From assembly GCA_014529385.2 (NCBI GenBank), contig CM043971.1, positions 95,644,882 through 95,708,881 on the forward strand: a DNA stretch of 64,000 nucleotides, in the 5' to 3' direction. The first letter of the stretch is position 1, and each line of letters opens with the position of its first letter. The position numbers and the translations under genes were made by a program. Below are positions 24,295 to 36,237 of this stretch, one piece after another. This stretch comes from Adiantum capillus-veneris. Lineage: Eukaryota > Streptophyta > Polypodiopsida > Polypodiales > Pteridaceae. The notes under the pieces were generated by a model. The model was not told the DNA's origin, did not search any database, and saw nothing but the letters and a program-made list of their open reading frames with translations.

Positions 24295-25135
24295 ATGATC
24301 TATGAGACCAACTCACGCTTGCGAATAAGCTTTTGGAATTGTAACGGGTATCCATTGAATGTGGGAATTGGCATTGATGAGCTTTCCAATGACTCCGATG
24401 TGATACATCTTGTCGAAACATGGGAGCATGATACACAACGAATTCTTGGATTTGACAAATACGATGTGCATTCTTTGATGCGGGCCAAAAATGCAAAGCA
24501 ACGAAGAGGCCAAGGAGGCGTAGCATGTATGACCAAAAAGGGTTTGAAAGATGTTTCCATTGTCAAAGAAGATAAGTATAAACGCTACTTATGGCTGAAA
24601 ATCAGCCCACCAAATGGTCAAGTCATGTTTGTGGCCGGTTGCTACATTCCTCACTATGACCCCAACTTTTATGCTCGCTTGAATATGGATAGAGATTAGC
24701 TCTTTGTTGAACTAGAGGAAGACATTTCTCATTACAAGGATCAAGGTGAAGTCATTGTTTTTGGAGACATGAATGATCGCACAAATATGTTACAACACTA
24801 CACACAACAAATTGACAGGTCGCATGTCTCAAGAAGAATGGATGACTCATACATGTATAATCAAAGTTCTAATGATGCAGAAAACTGGATCACTATGGAA
24901 AATCACTACTACATATGTGCAATAGTATTGGAATGCTCATTGCAAATGGTGTATCTCTATGGCAAGGCACCAATGACTTTACATGTAGAAAGCACAATGG
25001 TGATAGCGTGATTGACTATATGTTGTTCTCGGAAGCTACTCTAGAATGAATACAAAGCTTTACACTTGGTGAATGGAATCCGGAATCGGATCATAGGATG
25101 CTATGTATTGACCTCAAGTGTGGTAAACGGCCCGA
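24295..25135 (+). pseudogene. LINE EEP endonuclease domain, broken
   Basis: Target-nicking nuclease of ORF2. The frame opens with ISFWNCNG (motif 1), ETWEHD (catalytic Glu region) and a central block ending in YIPHYDPNFYARL. A TAG follows at 24697. IVFGDMNDRT (about 24748), DSVIDYMLFSEATLE (about 25005) and ESDHRML (about 25085) are readable afterwards, with a frameshift near 24880 relative to the better copy at 35741-36237. All EEP signature residues are recognisable but the frame is lost. Confidence 0.85.
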
Positions 25136-27031
25136 GCATGTAGCCTCCGATCATGATGTGAATCATTTGTACCTACGTCTAGACTTCAAACGAGCAATTA
25201 TATATGCTGATATGGTGGACCAAATGTTAAGCATGATAAAGCATCAAGAGAGCCCAACATTAGAATGCAAGTGGAAAGTTTTCAAAGAAGTAATTTTCTC
25301 TTGTGCGAAGGAATGCTTTTCGGTGAAACACATGTCTTGCAAAAGGTCTAAGAAGGGTAGCGCCAAGAAGAAATGGTTTGACATGGAATGTAGTCAAGCC
25401 CGAAAACACTTGCTAAGATTGGATGCAATCAAAGACAAGGAAGTTTACTTGGAATGTTCACATACATACAAAGCACTTGTTCAAAAGAAGAGGAGAAGGT
25501 GGGAAGTAAAAAAAAAACTTCTTTTAGCACAAGAGAAAGCACATGCATGTGGCAAAATCTAAAAGGCAAGCGTGTTGAGAGCTTTGGTGACATGGCTCTT
25601 GAGGATATGTATATGCATTGCAAGAACCTCTATGAGCAACCCAATGTTGATAAGATAAAGTGTTGTAGCCCCCTTCCATTTATGTCTCGCTTCTTTACCA
25701 TTGAAGATGTATGCCGCACGCTTGAGAAACTTGCCACTCGCAAGGCAGGTGACCTTCAAGGTGTCAAGGCTGAAATGATTAAATGGACAAGCAAGAAAAC
25801 ACAATATTGGATATGCGATATGTTTAACCTTGCACTTCAGTATGGCATGACTTATGATTGGAGTGAAAATTGGATCACACCTTTGCACAAAGGAGGAGAT
25901 GTAAACAATGTGAACAACTATCGCACTATAATGGTTGATTCTTTGATGGCAAAGTTATTTGGATGTATCATGGAGATCAAGATAAGTGAATGTACTGAAA
26001 AGAATGGGAAACGTGCGCTTGGCCAAGCAGGTTTTCGAAAGTATCATAGCACTATTGATCACCTTGTCACTATTCGAGTTCTTATGGAAGCGTCTCGATT
26101 GAAAGGAAAAAAGTTGTATTGTTTCTTTGTGGATTTCAAGAAAGCTTTTGACATGGTACCACGAGGAAATCTTTGGAGACATATGCAAAGCCTTCAAGTG
26201 CCGAGAGAATTTATGCACGCAGTCTTTCGCATCTACCAAAAAGTGATATGTCGATTACGTATGGGAGATGGAATTTCAGAATTTTTTGCAAGCACCATTG
26301 GTGTCAAACAAGGATGCCCACTTTCCCTAATCCTCTTTGGGCTACTCATTGATGAATTGGAATGCATGGTTCTTGATTTTATGCAGCAAGAAGGCATAGA
26401 AGAGGTTAAGATCGGAAATGCGGTGATCGTGCTTTTGCTTTATGCCGATGATGTAGTGCTCTTGGCACATACCTTAGAAGATGCACAAAAGCTTACGAGT
26501 GTCTTGGAACGCTTTTGCCTACATAGCGGGCTGATCGTGAATGGATCCAAAACCAAGGTTATGCTTGTAAAGACCCTCAATGACAAAAATCCATGGATTG
26601 TATACAACAATGAGCAACTTGAAGTGGTAGATCACTTCAAGTACCTTGGCCTTGAGGCTCCACCCAATCATAAATGGAAGGATTGTGCAATGTGTCGCTT
26701 GGAAGCCGGAAAGAGGGTTTATTATGCATTTGAGAACATGTGCAATGCTGGAGAGATCAAGTGTTGGGCTCTGAAAAAGTACCTCTTTGACACATTGGTG
26801 ACACCGGTGCTTCTTTATGGAGTGGAGGTGTGGGGTGGAAGCATCGGGAAGTCTACTTTGAAAGAGTTTGAAAATGTCCAAAAGCATTTTCTCACCAAAT
26901 TTCTCCAAGTCAAGACACAAACACCCTACATGCTCTTACTTCTTGAGTCCGGATCGCTTCCCATTGAGGTCTTGGGCATGCAAAGGGTTGTGGAATACAT
27001 GCGTAAGACACAACATAGCCTTTTGCATTGA
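25098..27031 (+). pseudogene. LINE ORF2 linker and reverse transcriptase
   Basis: 25098-25562 encodes a Lys-rich linker. A frameshift near 25550 leads into 25454-27031, whose in-family part starts at about 25545. RT motifs in order: GFRKYHSTIDHL (26032), CFFVDFKKAFDM (26118), GVKQGCPLS (26300) and YADDVVL with both catalytic Asp (26441). A post-RT block VYNNEQLEVVDHFKYLG follows. The RT core itself is uninterrupted. The clade is not settled: the VKQGCPLS context and microsatellite tail differ from plant L1. Confidence 0.85.
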
Positions 27032-27480
27032 CTTCCTAGAATCGCAAATGAAGAAAGTCAAAAGGTTCAAAAGACATGCAAGAGCAAAATACTAAGTTCG
27101 GGGTGGATGCTTGACATCAAAATATGGTTTGGAAGATGGGATGCATGTCACTTGGTCAAGGATGCGTCGGTCGACTCCCAAGTTAATGAGGCCTTCTTAC
27201 AACGCCAATGTATCACGGCTTGGGAGAAATCCAGAGGTTCTCGCTTCAGCCATTACACCATACATGTTGCCCCAAACTACAAATCTCTCTTCTTCTCCGA
27301 ACGAGGTAACCAAACCCATCCCTACATCCTTGAGCCCATCCCGTTGAGTGCGATCCGCACCATTGTCTCCATTTGTGTTAGATCCCATTCTCTACGCTGC
27401 GAGACAGGACGTTGGGGCACTGGCGAGGAGTGTCATCGACTTTGCACCTTATGCCCTAGTTACTTATGACCTCCACTCAC
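26868..27480 (+). pseudogene. LINE ORF2 C-terminal region, broken
   Basis: Continues after RT in two shifted frames (26868-27095 and 27107-27469). It contains FLQRQCITAWEKS and the run up to CTLC, but the sequence then jumps to the 3' UTR (27465). The zinc-binding half with ESEYHTLLEC seen in other copies (32448-32510) is deleted here. Confidence 0.75.
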
Positions 27481-27536
27481 ACCACGTGACATGTTCATTT
27501 GGTCCCATAGGTCATATTTGACCTCCGAGGAAGATA

Positions 27537-28070
<534 letters not shown>

Positions 28071-29425
28071 TGCTACCACAACTACCCGCTGGGCGCAGGG
28101 CAATGCCTTGTGGGGGGTTATGCTTCCAGTTTCTGTTCCCCTCAAGCCAGCACTAACAGGTCGTCCTCGGCACGCTGCCCAGTCTTTCAGCTTCAGCAGC
28201 GCCACTCGGTCGCCCTTGGCAAACTGTTCGCAGCTCGACCTCGGTCGTCCTCGGTACATTGCCCAGCCCGTCGAGGCCCTCAGCAACGGTGGTCACGAAC
28301 AACGGCTGCAACAGAGTCGCCTTCGCCCTCGGCAAACTCTGTCCGCTGCCTCAGCCCGCCGCGCTGGATTTCAATTATTTTTTGGGTTAGGTCTTTTGAC
28401 CCACAGCACCGGTTCGCACGCATCTTTTGCGACCATGACTACTCCTAGCACTCCGGCTTCATGTGCTCGCAAAAGCTTTCTTGCTGTGGCAGCTGCCCCC
28501 AGGAAGGACTCTTTCGCCCGCCAAGAAGCCAGAATCTCGGCTCTTGAGACCCAAATACAAGAGCTCATTAGGGAAAATGCAGCTCTCAAGAAACGCCTAC
28601 ACAAGCTCGAGGTCACAAAGGAAGAAGAGAGCCAGGCTCTCCTTACAAAAACACGAGAGGTTGAAGCCTCCATTGCGGAGTCTGTCACAAAGGTCCAAAA
28701 GGAGGTGCGAGAAGTCAAAGAAGGCATCACACAAAAAATCGGCACCGAGTTAAAGGCCGCCCTCCAAGAACGTCAGCTATGAGAATCCCTCGGTCTTAAA
28801 GTAAGGATCGGAGGGCTTCCATCACCATGGTGCACCACCGAGGACACTGCTGAAGAAGCGATTATCAAGCTAAATGACATCCTGCAGCCAATCACTATTG
28901 AGACCAACACAGTCTCTTGGCTCAACGACACAAACAGACGCTTGCCACCTGGGCAATGTACACTTACCTTCAAGGATAAAGAAGAGCGGTTGAGGCTTTT
29001 ACGCCAATCCCGCCTGCTCAAGGGAACGAATTTTTGGATCGTCGAGGAGTTAACTACAAACCAACTCAAACTCAAAGCAAGCAACCTCAAGAAAATGCAT
29101 GAGGCTCATAAACAAGGAAAGTGGGCAGTCTATCGAGATGGGTGAGCTCTCATTCAAGATTTTCGAACTCCCAAGAAGACCCCATTGCTACCGGCAACAA
29201 TAACCACTTACGATTTTTCCCCCTTGTTCTGTCATTTTTTCCCCCTCCTTCCCATCTTAGGATACGTGGCTCATGTGCCCGTTTGTATGACTCCCTTAAA
29301 AGCTAGTACTCCCACGTCGAGTCTTTACACCCACCAATTGAGTTGTACCAGTCATATGATGGAGCTACCCTTGTAATTTGCGTATTTGGTCCCATATGTC
29401 ATATTTGACCTCCGAGGACGATAAT

Positions 29426-29428
<3 letters not shown>
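28071..29428 (+). mobile_element. ORF1-only LINE unit (half-LINE)
   Basis: A 1.36-kb unit between CT arrays. It has a 5' UTR-like GC-richer stretch, a coiled-coil ORF1 from 28436, and a 3' end with the same GTCATATTTGACCTCCGAGG signature as LINE A/B, then (TC)n. No endonuclease or RT is present. It resembles, in layout, mammalian half-L1 elements that carry only ORF1 and are mobilised in trans. Confidence 0.7.
28436..29143 (+). pseudogene. LINE ORF1-type protein with one in-frame TGA
   Basis: ATG at 28436. Residues about 25-110 form a Gln/Glu/Lys-rich coiled coil (RISALETQIQELIRENAALK). A TGA at 28780-28782 interrupts the frame, which then continues for 120 codons without shift: VRIGGLP, NTVSWLND, LPPGQCTLTFKDKEERLRLL, and KGTNFWIVEEL before KMHEAHKQGKW. 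The second half matches the RRM plus C-terminal domain layout of L1 ORF1p. A second TGA at 29143 is followed by more in-frame sequence (ALIQDFRTPKK), so the original end may lie further on. The sequence differs from the ORF1 of LINE A2. Confidence 0.7.
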
Positions 29429-31171
<1,743 letters not shown>

Positions 31172-31173
<2 letters not shown>

Positions 31174-32735
31174 GCAGTCGTTTTTTGACCTAGTAGAACT
31201 CCAAGTGCCAAGTGAATTTATGCTTGCGGTTTCTCGAATCTATGAGAAGGTGATTTGTCAATTGCGCATGGGAAGAGAAATTTCAGAAATTTTTGTAAGC
31301 ACTATTGGGGTTAAACAAGGATGTCCATTGTCACCAACTCTCTTTGGTCTATGCATCGATCAATTGGAACAAATGGTACTTGACTTTATGCAAGAAGAAG
31401 GCATTGAAGAGGTCACTATTTGCAATGCGGTAATCATGCTTTTGTTGTATGCGGATGATGTAGTGCTTCTAGCACACACTTTAGAAGATGCACAAAAGCT
31501 TATGGTTGTCCTTGAGAACTTTTGCTTGCATAGTGGGCTGATTGTAAATGAATCCAAAACAAAGGTTATGCTTGTGAAAACCAACCATAAGGAGAAGCCA
31601 TGCATTGTGTACAACAACGAGACACTTGAAGTTGTTGAGAGCTTTAAGTACCTTGGCCTTGAGGTTCCATCCAATCACAAGTGGCATGAATGTGCTATGC
31701 GTCGTTTGGAAGCGGGAAAGAGAGCATATTATGCATTTGAGAACATGTGTAATGCGGGAAACATCAAGTGTTGGGTTCTCAAGAAGTATCTTTTTGATGC
31801 ATTGGTGACACCGGTTCTTCTTTATGGAGTTGAAGTGTGGGGCGGGAGCATCTCAAAGTCTACTTGGAAAGAGTTTGAGAATGTCCAAAAGCGTTTTCTT
31901 ACAAACTTTCTCCAAGTTAAGACACAAACACCATATATGCTCTTACTTCTTGAGTCGGGATCTCTTCCAATTGAGGTTATGGGCATGGAAAGGGTTGTGG
32001 AGTACATGATAAAGATGCGTCAAAACCCCTCACATCGACTTCCTACAATTGCATGGGAAGCAAGCAAAAAAGTTCAAAAGACGCATAAAAGCAAGATCTT
32101 GAGCACGGGATGGATGCAAGACATAAAGAAGTGGTTTGGGAGATGGGATGCATTACACTTGCTACATGATGCTTCAATTGACTCTCAAGTGAATGAAGCT
32201 TTTCTACAACGCCAATGTATTACGGCTTGGGAGAAATCCGGTGGGTCACGCTTCATACATTACACCACCTATATTGCCCCCAACTACAAAACCATGTTCT
32301 TCGCTGAGAGAGGAAACCGTACTCACACTTACATGCTTGAGCCTATTCCCTTGTCCGCGATACGCACTATCGCAGCAATTCGGCTTAGCTCCCATTTCCT
32401 TCGATGCGAGATAGGGCGTTGGGGCAATGGAGAAGAGTCAAATCAATTGTGCACATTATGCTCACTGCCAGTTCGAGAGTCTGAGTACCACACACTACTA
32501 GAGTGCTCAGCTTTTGATCACATCCGAACTTGCTTCTCTCACATTTTCAGCCATAACTTAGACCTACACACTTTCCTCTCCCAGCCAAAGTGTGGGCTCT
32601 CCATTGCGACTCTCATCACTACAATTTTGGAGCATCGAGAGTCACTCATCAGCCATACACATACTACATCACATGTAACTTTGGTCCCATAGGTCATATT
32701 TGACCTCCAAGGACGATAATAAAATCTATCTATCT
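31172..32735 (+). mobile_element. LINE subfamily B copy (B1), RT to 3' end
   Basis: It starts with CGTTTTTTGACCTAG, also found at the head of the 5' fragment at 33293. That is joined to the middle of RT (CAAGTGCCAAGTGAATTTATG), so ORF1, endonuclease and half of RT are deleted. It ends in the shared 3' signature near 32690-32715 and TATC/TC repeats. Confidence 0.88.
31187..32692 (+). CDS. LINE ORF2 C-terminal half, uninterrupted (subfamily B)
   Basis: About 500 codons open without a stop, the best-preserved C-terminal half in the window. RT motifs VKQGCPLSPTLFGL (31312) and YADDVVLLAH (31448) are intact; the N-terminal RT motifs are absent. The post-RT region includes VYNNETLEVVESFKYLGLEV, FLQRQCITAWEKSGGSRF, AERGNRTHTYMLEPIPLSAI and a zinc-like CTLC-x8-EYHTLLEC (C-x2-C then H-x4-C). 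No ATG fits the family start because the 5' part is missing, so it is a fragment. Subfamily B differs from A in the NESKTKV and TNHKEKP blocks. Confidence 0.85.
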   Translation, partial: DLVELQVPSEFMLAVSRIYEKVICQLRMGREISEIFVSTIGVKQGCPLSPTLFGLCIDQLEQMVLDFMQEEGIEEVTICNAVIMLLLYADDVVLLAHTLEDAQKLMVVLENFCLHSGLIVNESKTKVMLVKTNHKEKPCIVYNNETLEVVESFKYLGLEVPSNHKWHECAMRRLEAGKRAYYAFENMCNAGNIKCWVLKKYLFDALVTPVLLYGVEVWGGSISKSTWKEFENVQKRFLTNFLQVKTQTPYMLLLLESGSLPIEVMGMERVVEYMIKMRQNPSHRLPTIAWEASKKVQKTHKSKILSTGWMQDIKKWFGRWDALHLLHDASIDSQVNEAFLQRQCITAWEKSGGSRFIHYTTYIAPNYKTMFFAERGNRTHTYMLEPIPLSAIRTIAAIRLSSHFLRCEIGRWGNGEESNQLCTLCSLPVRESEYHTLLECSAFDHIRTCFSHIFSHNLDLHTFLSQPKCGLSIATLITTILEHRESLISHTHTTSHVTLVP

Positions 32736-32736
32736 A

Positions 32737-32791
<55 letters not shown>

Positions 32792-32926
32792 GAGTCTAGA
32801 CTCTCTCGAGGGCGGACGCCACCTGTGTTGCCAACGTTGCACATACCACCCCGTACTGAGCCGTCGAGCTCGCTCTTCCTCTTCATCTCTCTCTCTCTCT
32901 AGCTCTCTTTCTCTCTCCCCCTCCTC

Positions 32927-32970
<44 letters not shown>

Positions 32971-33021
32971 TCCCTCTCTCTCTCTACTGCCACCGTTGCA
33001 CAGAACACCTTGGATTGAGCT

Positions 33022-33106
<85 letters not shown>

Positions 33107-33224
33107 GGAGTCTGGAGTCTAGAGTCTTTGGAGGGCGGAGGACACCTGTGCTGCCAATGTTGCACATACCACCCCGGACTGAGCCGCCGAGCTCGCTCTC
33201 CCTCTTCCTTTCTCTCTCTTCCTC

Positions 33225-33290
<66 letters not shown>

Positions 33291-33292
33291 GT
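32736..33292. repeat. CT/CCT compound array with three core monomers
   Basis: (TC)n, core monomers near 32789-32885, 32986-33016 (truncated) and 33105-33210, and (TC)n to 33288. It links the 3' end of LINE B1 to a LINE 5' end. Confidence 0.93.
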
Positions 33293-33478
33293 TTTTTGAC
33301 CTAGAAGACAGCAGTTCACTCTTTTGATCATAGCTCACTCATTTGAACTCCGATTTAGGTGATCTATAGCCTCAAACGAAGAGCACAAAGCCCTCTACGC
33401 ACTAACGTAAAGACAAAAAAATTTTGAGTAATGGAAGGCTTTGTTGTCACAACATCTCAAAGTTGGAAAACTGTCAAA
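33293..33478 (+). mobile_element. LINE 5' end fragment
   Basis: CGTTTTTTGACCTAG followed by a stretch matching the 5' UTR of LINE A2 (GAACTCCGATTTAGGTGATC, then GCCCTCTACGCACT and AATGGAAG). It stops at about 33478, where the Penelope-like element side begins. Confidence 0.8.
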
Positions 33479-33548
33479 TTTATAATATTAATAACGACCA
33501 AGCGTGCAGAACACTCTTGTGCAAATTTATAATATTAATAACGACCAA
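33474..33548. repeat. 45-bp direct repeat at element junction
   Basis: TTTATAATATTAATAACGAC occurs twice 45 bp apart. It lies exactly between the LINE 5' fragment and the Penelope-like region. Confidence 0.9.
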
Positions 33549-33568
33549 GAGAGAGGTTTAAAGAAGGA

Positions 33569-33598
33569 GGGCGGGGGGGGGGGGTGGGGGGGTGGGGG
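33569..33598. repeat. G-rich tract (G4-capable)
   Basis: Runs of 3, 13, 7 and 5 G on the plus strand separated by single bases, next to the ribozyme. A second poly-G run lies at about 34131-34148. Confidence 0.85.
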
Positions 33599-33625
33599 AA
33601 TAATGAGGAATATGGCAAAAAATTG

Positions 33626-33664
33626 ACCAAACGCGTTTCGCTCTTTAGAGAGCTCATCAGTGGT
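33626..33664 (-). ncRNA. Hammerhead ribozyme (type I, short palindromic stem III)
   Basis: Minus-strand reading from 33664: ACCA (stem I), CTGATGA core, GCTCT-CTAA-AGAGC (5-bp stem II with tetraloop), GAA, ACGCGT, T, TGGT (stem I). All invariant core bases are present. ACGCGT is self-complementary, so stem III can form only weakly in one molecule but well between two, as known for Penelope-like and retrozyme hammerheads. The cleavage triplet would be GTT, giving a cut between 33630 and 33629. A possible outer pairing is GAATA (33664-33668) with TATTC (33608-33612). Confidence 0.82.
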
Positions 33665-33859
33665 ATTCTATAGGAGCTTGGAGAGGGAAAATAAATTTTT
33701 GGGAGAGGAGTGTGAGGGTTGTTTTAGTAGGGGATGTTGTGTGCAAGTTTTTGGAGGGAGTTTTTCAAAAAATGTGGGAACCAATTTTTAATTTTGAAAT
33801 TTTGAAAGGTTGTAGACTTTACTTTGAGTAAGTTAGGTTTGGAAAAGGAGGGTTCTTTT

Positions 33860-34110
33860 AGTTATGGTTTTTTCAAAGGGGTAGAGAAGCAATTATGTGT
33901 GACTTTGTTGAGAGGGGTGGCTAAAAATTTGGTAGGCAAAAAAAATTTGCGCGCTGGGAACGATATCACTCAATATATGCATAAGATTGATGACAAAGAG
34001 ATTGGTAAGTAGAGGCATCCATTGGTTTGATAAACATGTGTTACAAGAGGTGAGTGGGATGTACGCCACTTTTTTAGGGTAGGGGGGTAGAGCGTCGGGC
34101 AAAAAATTAT
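33860..34110 (-). pseudogene. GIY-YIG endonuclease-like region, degraded
   Basis: One minus-strand frame reads VAYIPLTSCNTC, then after about 20 residues HILSDI, then LLYPFEKTITKRT. The C-x2-C and H-x2-SDI spacing and the closing basic block resemble GIY-YIG domains of Penelope-like elements. The invariant Gly-Ile-Tyr/Tyr-Ile-Gly residues are mostly gone, so the call rests on position and spacing. Confidence 0.4.
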
Positions 34111-34219
34111 GGTTTTATCCAAAAAAAAAAGGGGGGGGGGGGGGGGGGCATAGGTGGGTGTTGGGTGGGGGTAGAGGAAGGTTTTGTTCTTGATCTTACA
34201 GGGAGTGAAGCGGTGAAGA

Positions 34220-34309
34220 GAGAACCGAAGTAGTGGTACCATTAGCCTGCCTAAAGCGCAAAGAAAGAACCGAAGTAGTGGTACCATTAGCCTGCATAAA
34301 GCGCAAAAT
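34220..34309. repeat. 45-bp tandem duplication
   Basis: Two adjacent copies containing GAAGTAGTGGTACCATTAGC and AAAGCGCAAA, differing at a few positions, between the RT frame and the GIY-YIG-like region. Confidence 0.9.
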
Positions 34310-34346
34310 AAAGCAAACGAGGTTGAGTTTAGGCATGTTGACATGA

Positions 34347-35579
34347 CTATGCATTAGGATTTTTTTTTAGAAGTGTGTGCAAGTTAGGTCCGGTGGTCCA
34401 ACAAGTGACTGGTTTTTCCAAGTGGGAGAGGTTAGGAGAGTTTTGGCAAGCTTGATGTATAGGTTTCCCAATTACTAAGGAAGGTTTTATTTTTCTAGTT
34501 TCTGGAGTAAAAGGTATTTTGAGGATGGTTGGGGGAGGTTTTTTGGTTGGGGAGGGTTTATTCAAGAGGTTATTTCTTTCCAAATAGGAGATTGAGTTGA
34601 ATATCCTAAGAAGTACTTCCCTAGGATAGCCTCTTCTCCTAAGTCTGATAAAAAAGAGGTTTCTTGTGGTTAGATAGTGTTCAAAGGAGCTTTCCCTTAT
34701 AATGTATCTTCTGAGTTCTGATTTGATGAAGGCTATTTTCTGGTGGGTTGGATGCCAAGAGATCCATGGTATGTAATGGAAAGAATTTAGGGGTTTTTGG
34801 TAGCATTTAGAATCTAGGATTCCATGAGCTAAAAAATTGGGTCCTTTAAAGAAATGTATGTCTAGGATTGTGGCTTGATTGGTAGAGATGTAGGGGGTAA
34901 TTTTGATGTGTTCATGCAATGGTCCTGCATATGCGTTGAGGGTAAGTGTTAATGTTTCTAAAGGGCCTATCCATATTCTAAAGGCATCATCAATGAATCT
35001 TTTGAAATATGCCAAGTTTGGGTTATGAAGGAGTGAGGATTTGGATTCTATGTGGCAAAGGAAGAGACAAGCGTACACTACGGAAAAATTTGATCCCATA
35101 GCTGTGCCCTTGATTTGCTTGAAAACTTGGTCTTTGAAATAGATGTAGTGTTGTGTGAGGATGAGGGTAGAGAGGGAAATGATGAAGTTGGTTTTTGGAG
35201 GGTCAAAGTGTTTGTAAATGGTTGTTTTTAGGGCACGGAGTCCTTGGTCTACGGGGATGCTAGGGTATAGGGAGTTTACGTCAAAGGTAAAGAGGAGAGA
35301 GATTGGTGGAAAGCGAGTATTGTGTAGGTCTTTGATTAGGGAGAGGGAGTCTTTAAGGTGTTGTTTTTGTTCTATGAGAATAGGGTATAACTCCATGTGG
35401 AGCCATTTGGATGTGTTTTCAAGGAGATAGCCATTGTAGGCACAAATGGGTCTTGCAACGAGGGAAGGTTTATGTAATTTAGGGAGAAAGTAGATTTGGC
35501 AAGGTTTGAAAGGTTTAGAGAGGGGTGCAAGGATGAAGGCACGTTGTTCCATGGGGAGGAGGGTGTATTGGGCATGCAA
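34347..35579 (-). CDS. Penelope-like reverse transcriptase
   Basis: 410 open codons. Motifs in order: IYFLPKLHKP with RPI soon after (the Penelope signature at the start of RT), LFTFDVNSLYPSIP (motif A with catalytic Asp), QIKGTAMGSNFSV (motif B), YFKRFIDDAFRIW (motif C, both Asp present), HPTHQKIAFIKSELRR and RGYPREVL. It ends in GPNLHTLLKK, the family's linker before the endonuclease, then a stop. The start codon falls inside the LINE-derived junction, so the true N-terminus is missing. This element group shares ancestry with telomerase-like RTs. The open frame suggests a fairly recent insertion. Confidence 0.9.
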   Translation of the reverse strand: MHAQYTLLPMEQRAFILAPLSKPFKPCQIYFLPKLHKPSLVARPICAYNGYLLENTSKWLHMELYPILIEQKQHLKDSLSLIKDLHNTRFPPISLLFTFDVNSLYPSIPVDQGLRALKTTIYKHFDPPKTNFIISLSTLILTQHYIYFKDQVFKQIKGTAMGSNFSVVYACLFLCHIESKSSLLHNPNLAYFKRFIDDAFRIWIGPLETLTLTLNAYAGPLHEHIKITPYISTNQATILDIHFFKGPNFLAHGILDSKCYQKPLNSFHYIPWISWHPTHQKIAFIKSELRRYIIRESSFEHYLTTRNLFFIRLRRRGYPREVLLRIFNSISYLERNNLLNKPSPTKKPPPTILKIPFTPETRKIKPSLVIGKPIHQACQNSPNLSHLEKPVTCWTTGPNLHTLLKKNPNA

Positions 35580-35619
35580 AGGGTTGTGGAGTATCCAACT
35601 CTGTAGCTATCTCTAGTTA

Positions 35620-36237
35620 ATTCTCTCTCTTTCACTACCTCTATCTCTGGCTCTCTCTCTCTATTTCTCCCTCCATTGTCAAAGAAGATAATTATAAACG
35701 CTACTTATGGCTGAAAATCAGTCCACCCAATGGTCAAGTTGTGTTTGTGGTTGGTTGCTACATTCCTCACTATGAATCCAACTTTTATGCTCGCTTGCAT
35801 ATGGATAGAGATCAGCCCTTTGTTGAACCAGAGGAAGACATTTCTCATTACAAGGACCAAGGTGAAATCATTGTCTTTGGAGACATGAATACTCGCACAA
35901 AGACGTTACAACACGACACACAGCAAGTCGACATGCCGCATGTCTCAAGAAGAATGGATGACTCATACATGTATAATCGAAATTCTAACGATGCAAAAGA
36001 ATTGGATCTCTATGGAAAGTCACTTCTACATATATGCAATAGTACTAGAATGCTCATTGCAAATGGTGTATATTTATGGCAAGGCACCAATGACTTTACA
36101 TGTAGAAAGCACAGTGGTGATAGTGTGATTGACTATATGTTGTTTTCGGAAGCCACTCTAGAATGCATACAAAGCTTTACACTTGGTGAATGGAATCCAG
36201 AATCCGATCATAGGATGCTATGTATTGACCTCAAGTG
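35620..36237 (+). mobile_element. LINE subfamily A endonuclease fragment
   Basis: Its left side is CT-rich (35620-35668). LINE homology begins at CATTGTCAAAGAAGATAAT and continues to CTCAAGTG at 36237, where the LTR of the Ty3 element starts. It corresponds to about 24560-25125 of copy A2. Confidence 0.88.
35741..36237 (+). CDS. LINE endonuclease domain, partial, intact frame
   Basis: An uninterrupted EEP endonuclease middle and end. CYIPHY, IVFGDMNTRT, HVSRRMDDSYMYN, WQGTNDFTCRKH, DSVIDYMLFSEATLE and NPESDHRML are all in one frame, whereas copy A2 is broken. The frame then runs into the LTR and stops at 36268. It lacks motif 1, and the RT is absent because the LTR element intervenes. Confidence 0.85.

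Larger units (their letters stand above)
33480..35593 (-). mobile_element. Penelope-like element, 5'-truncated
   Basis: Minus strand: RT frame 34347-35579, then a decayed GIY-YIG-like region (about 33860-34110), then a hammerhead ribozyme fold (33626-33664). This order (RT, endonuclease, ribozyme in the 3' terminal repeat) is the known layout of Penelope-like elements. The right edge (35568-35593) is a 26-bp piece of LINE sequence. Confidence 0.85.

Noticed and set aside
24015-24566. Minus-strand frames of 66-99 codons over LINE ORF1/endonuclease
   Set aside because: They are shadows of the plus-strand LINE coding sequence.
33626-33664. Hammerhead with GTC as the cleavage triplet
   Set aside because: That register leaves stem I unpaired. 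With GTT the ACCA/TGGT stem I and the palindromic stem III both form.
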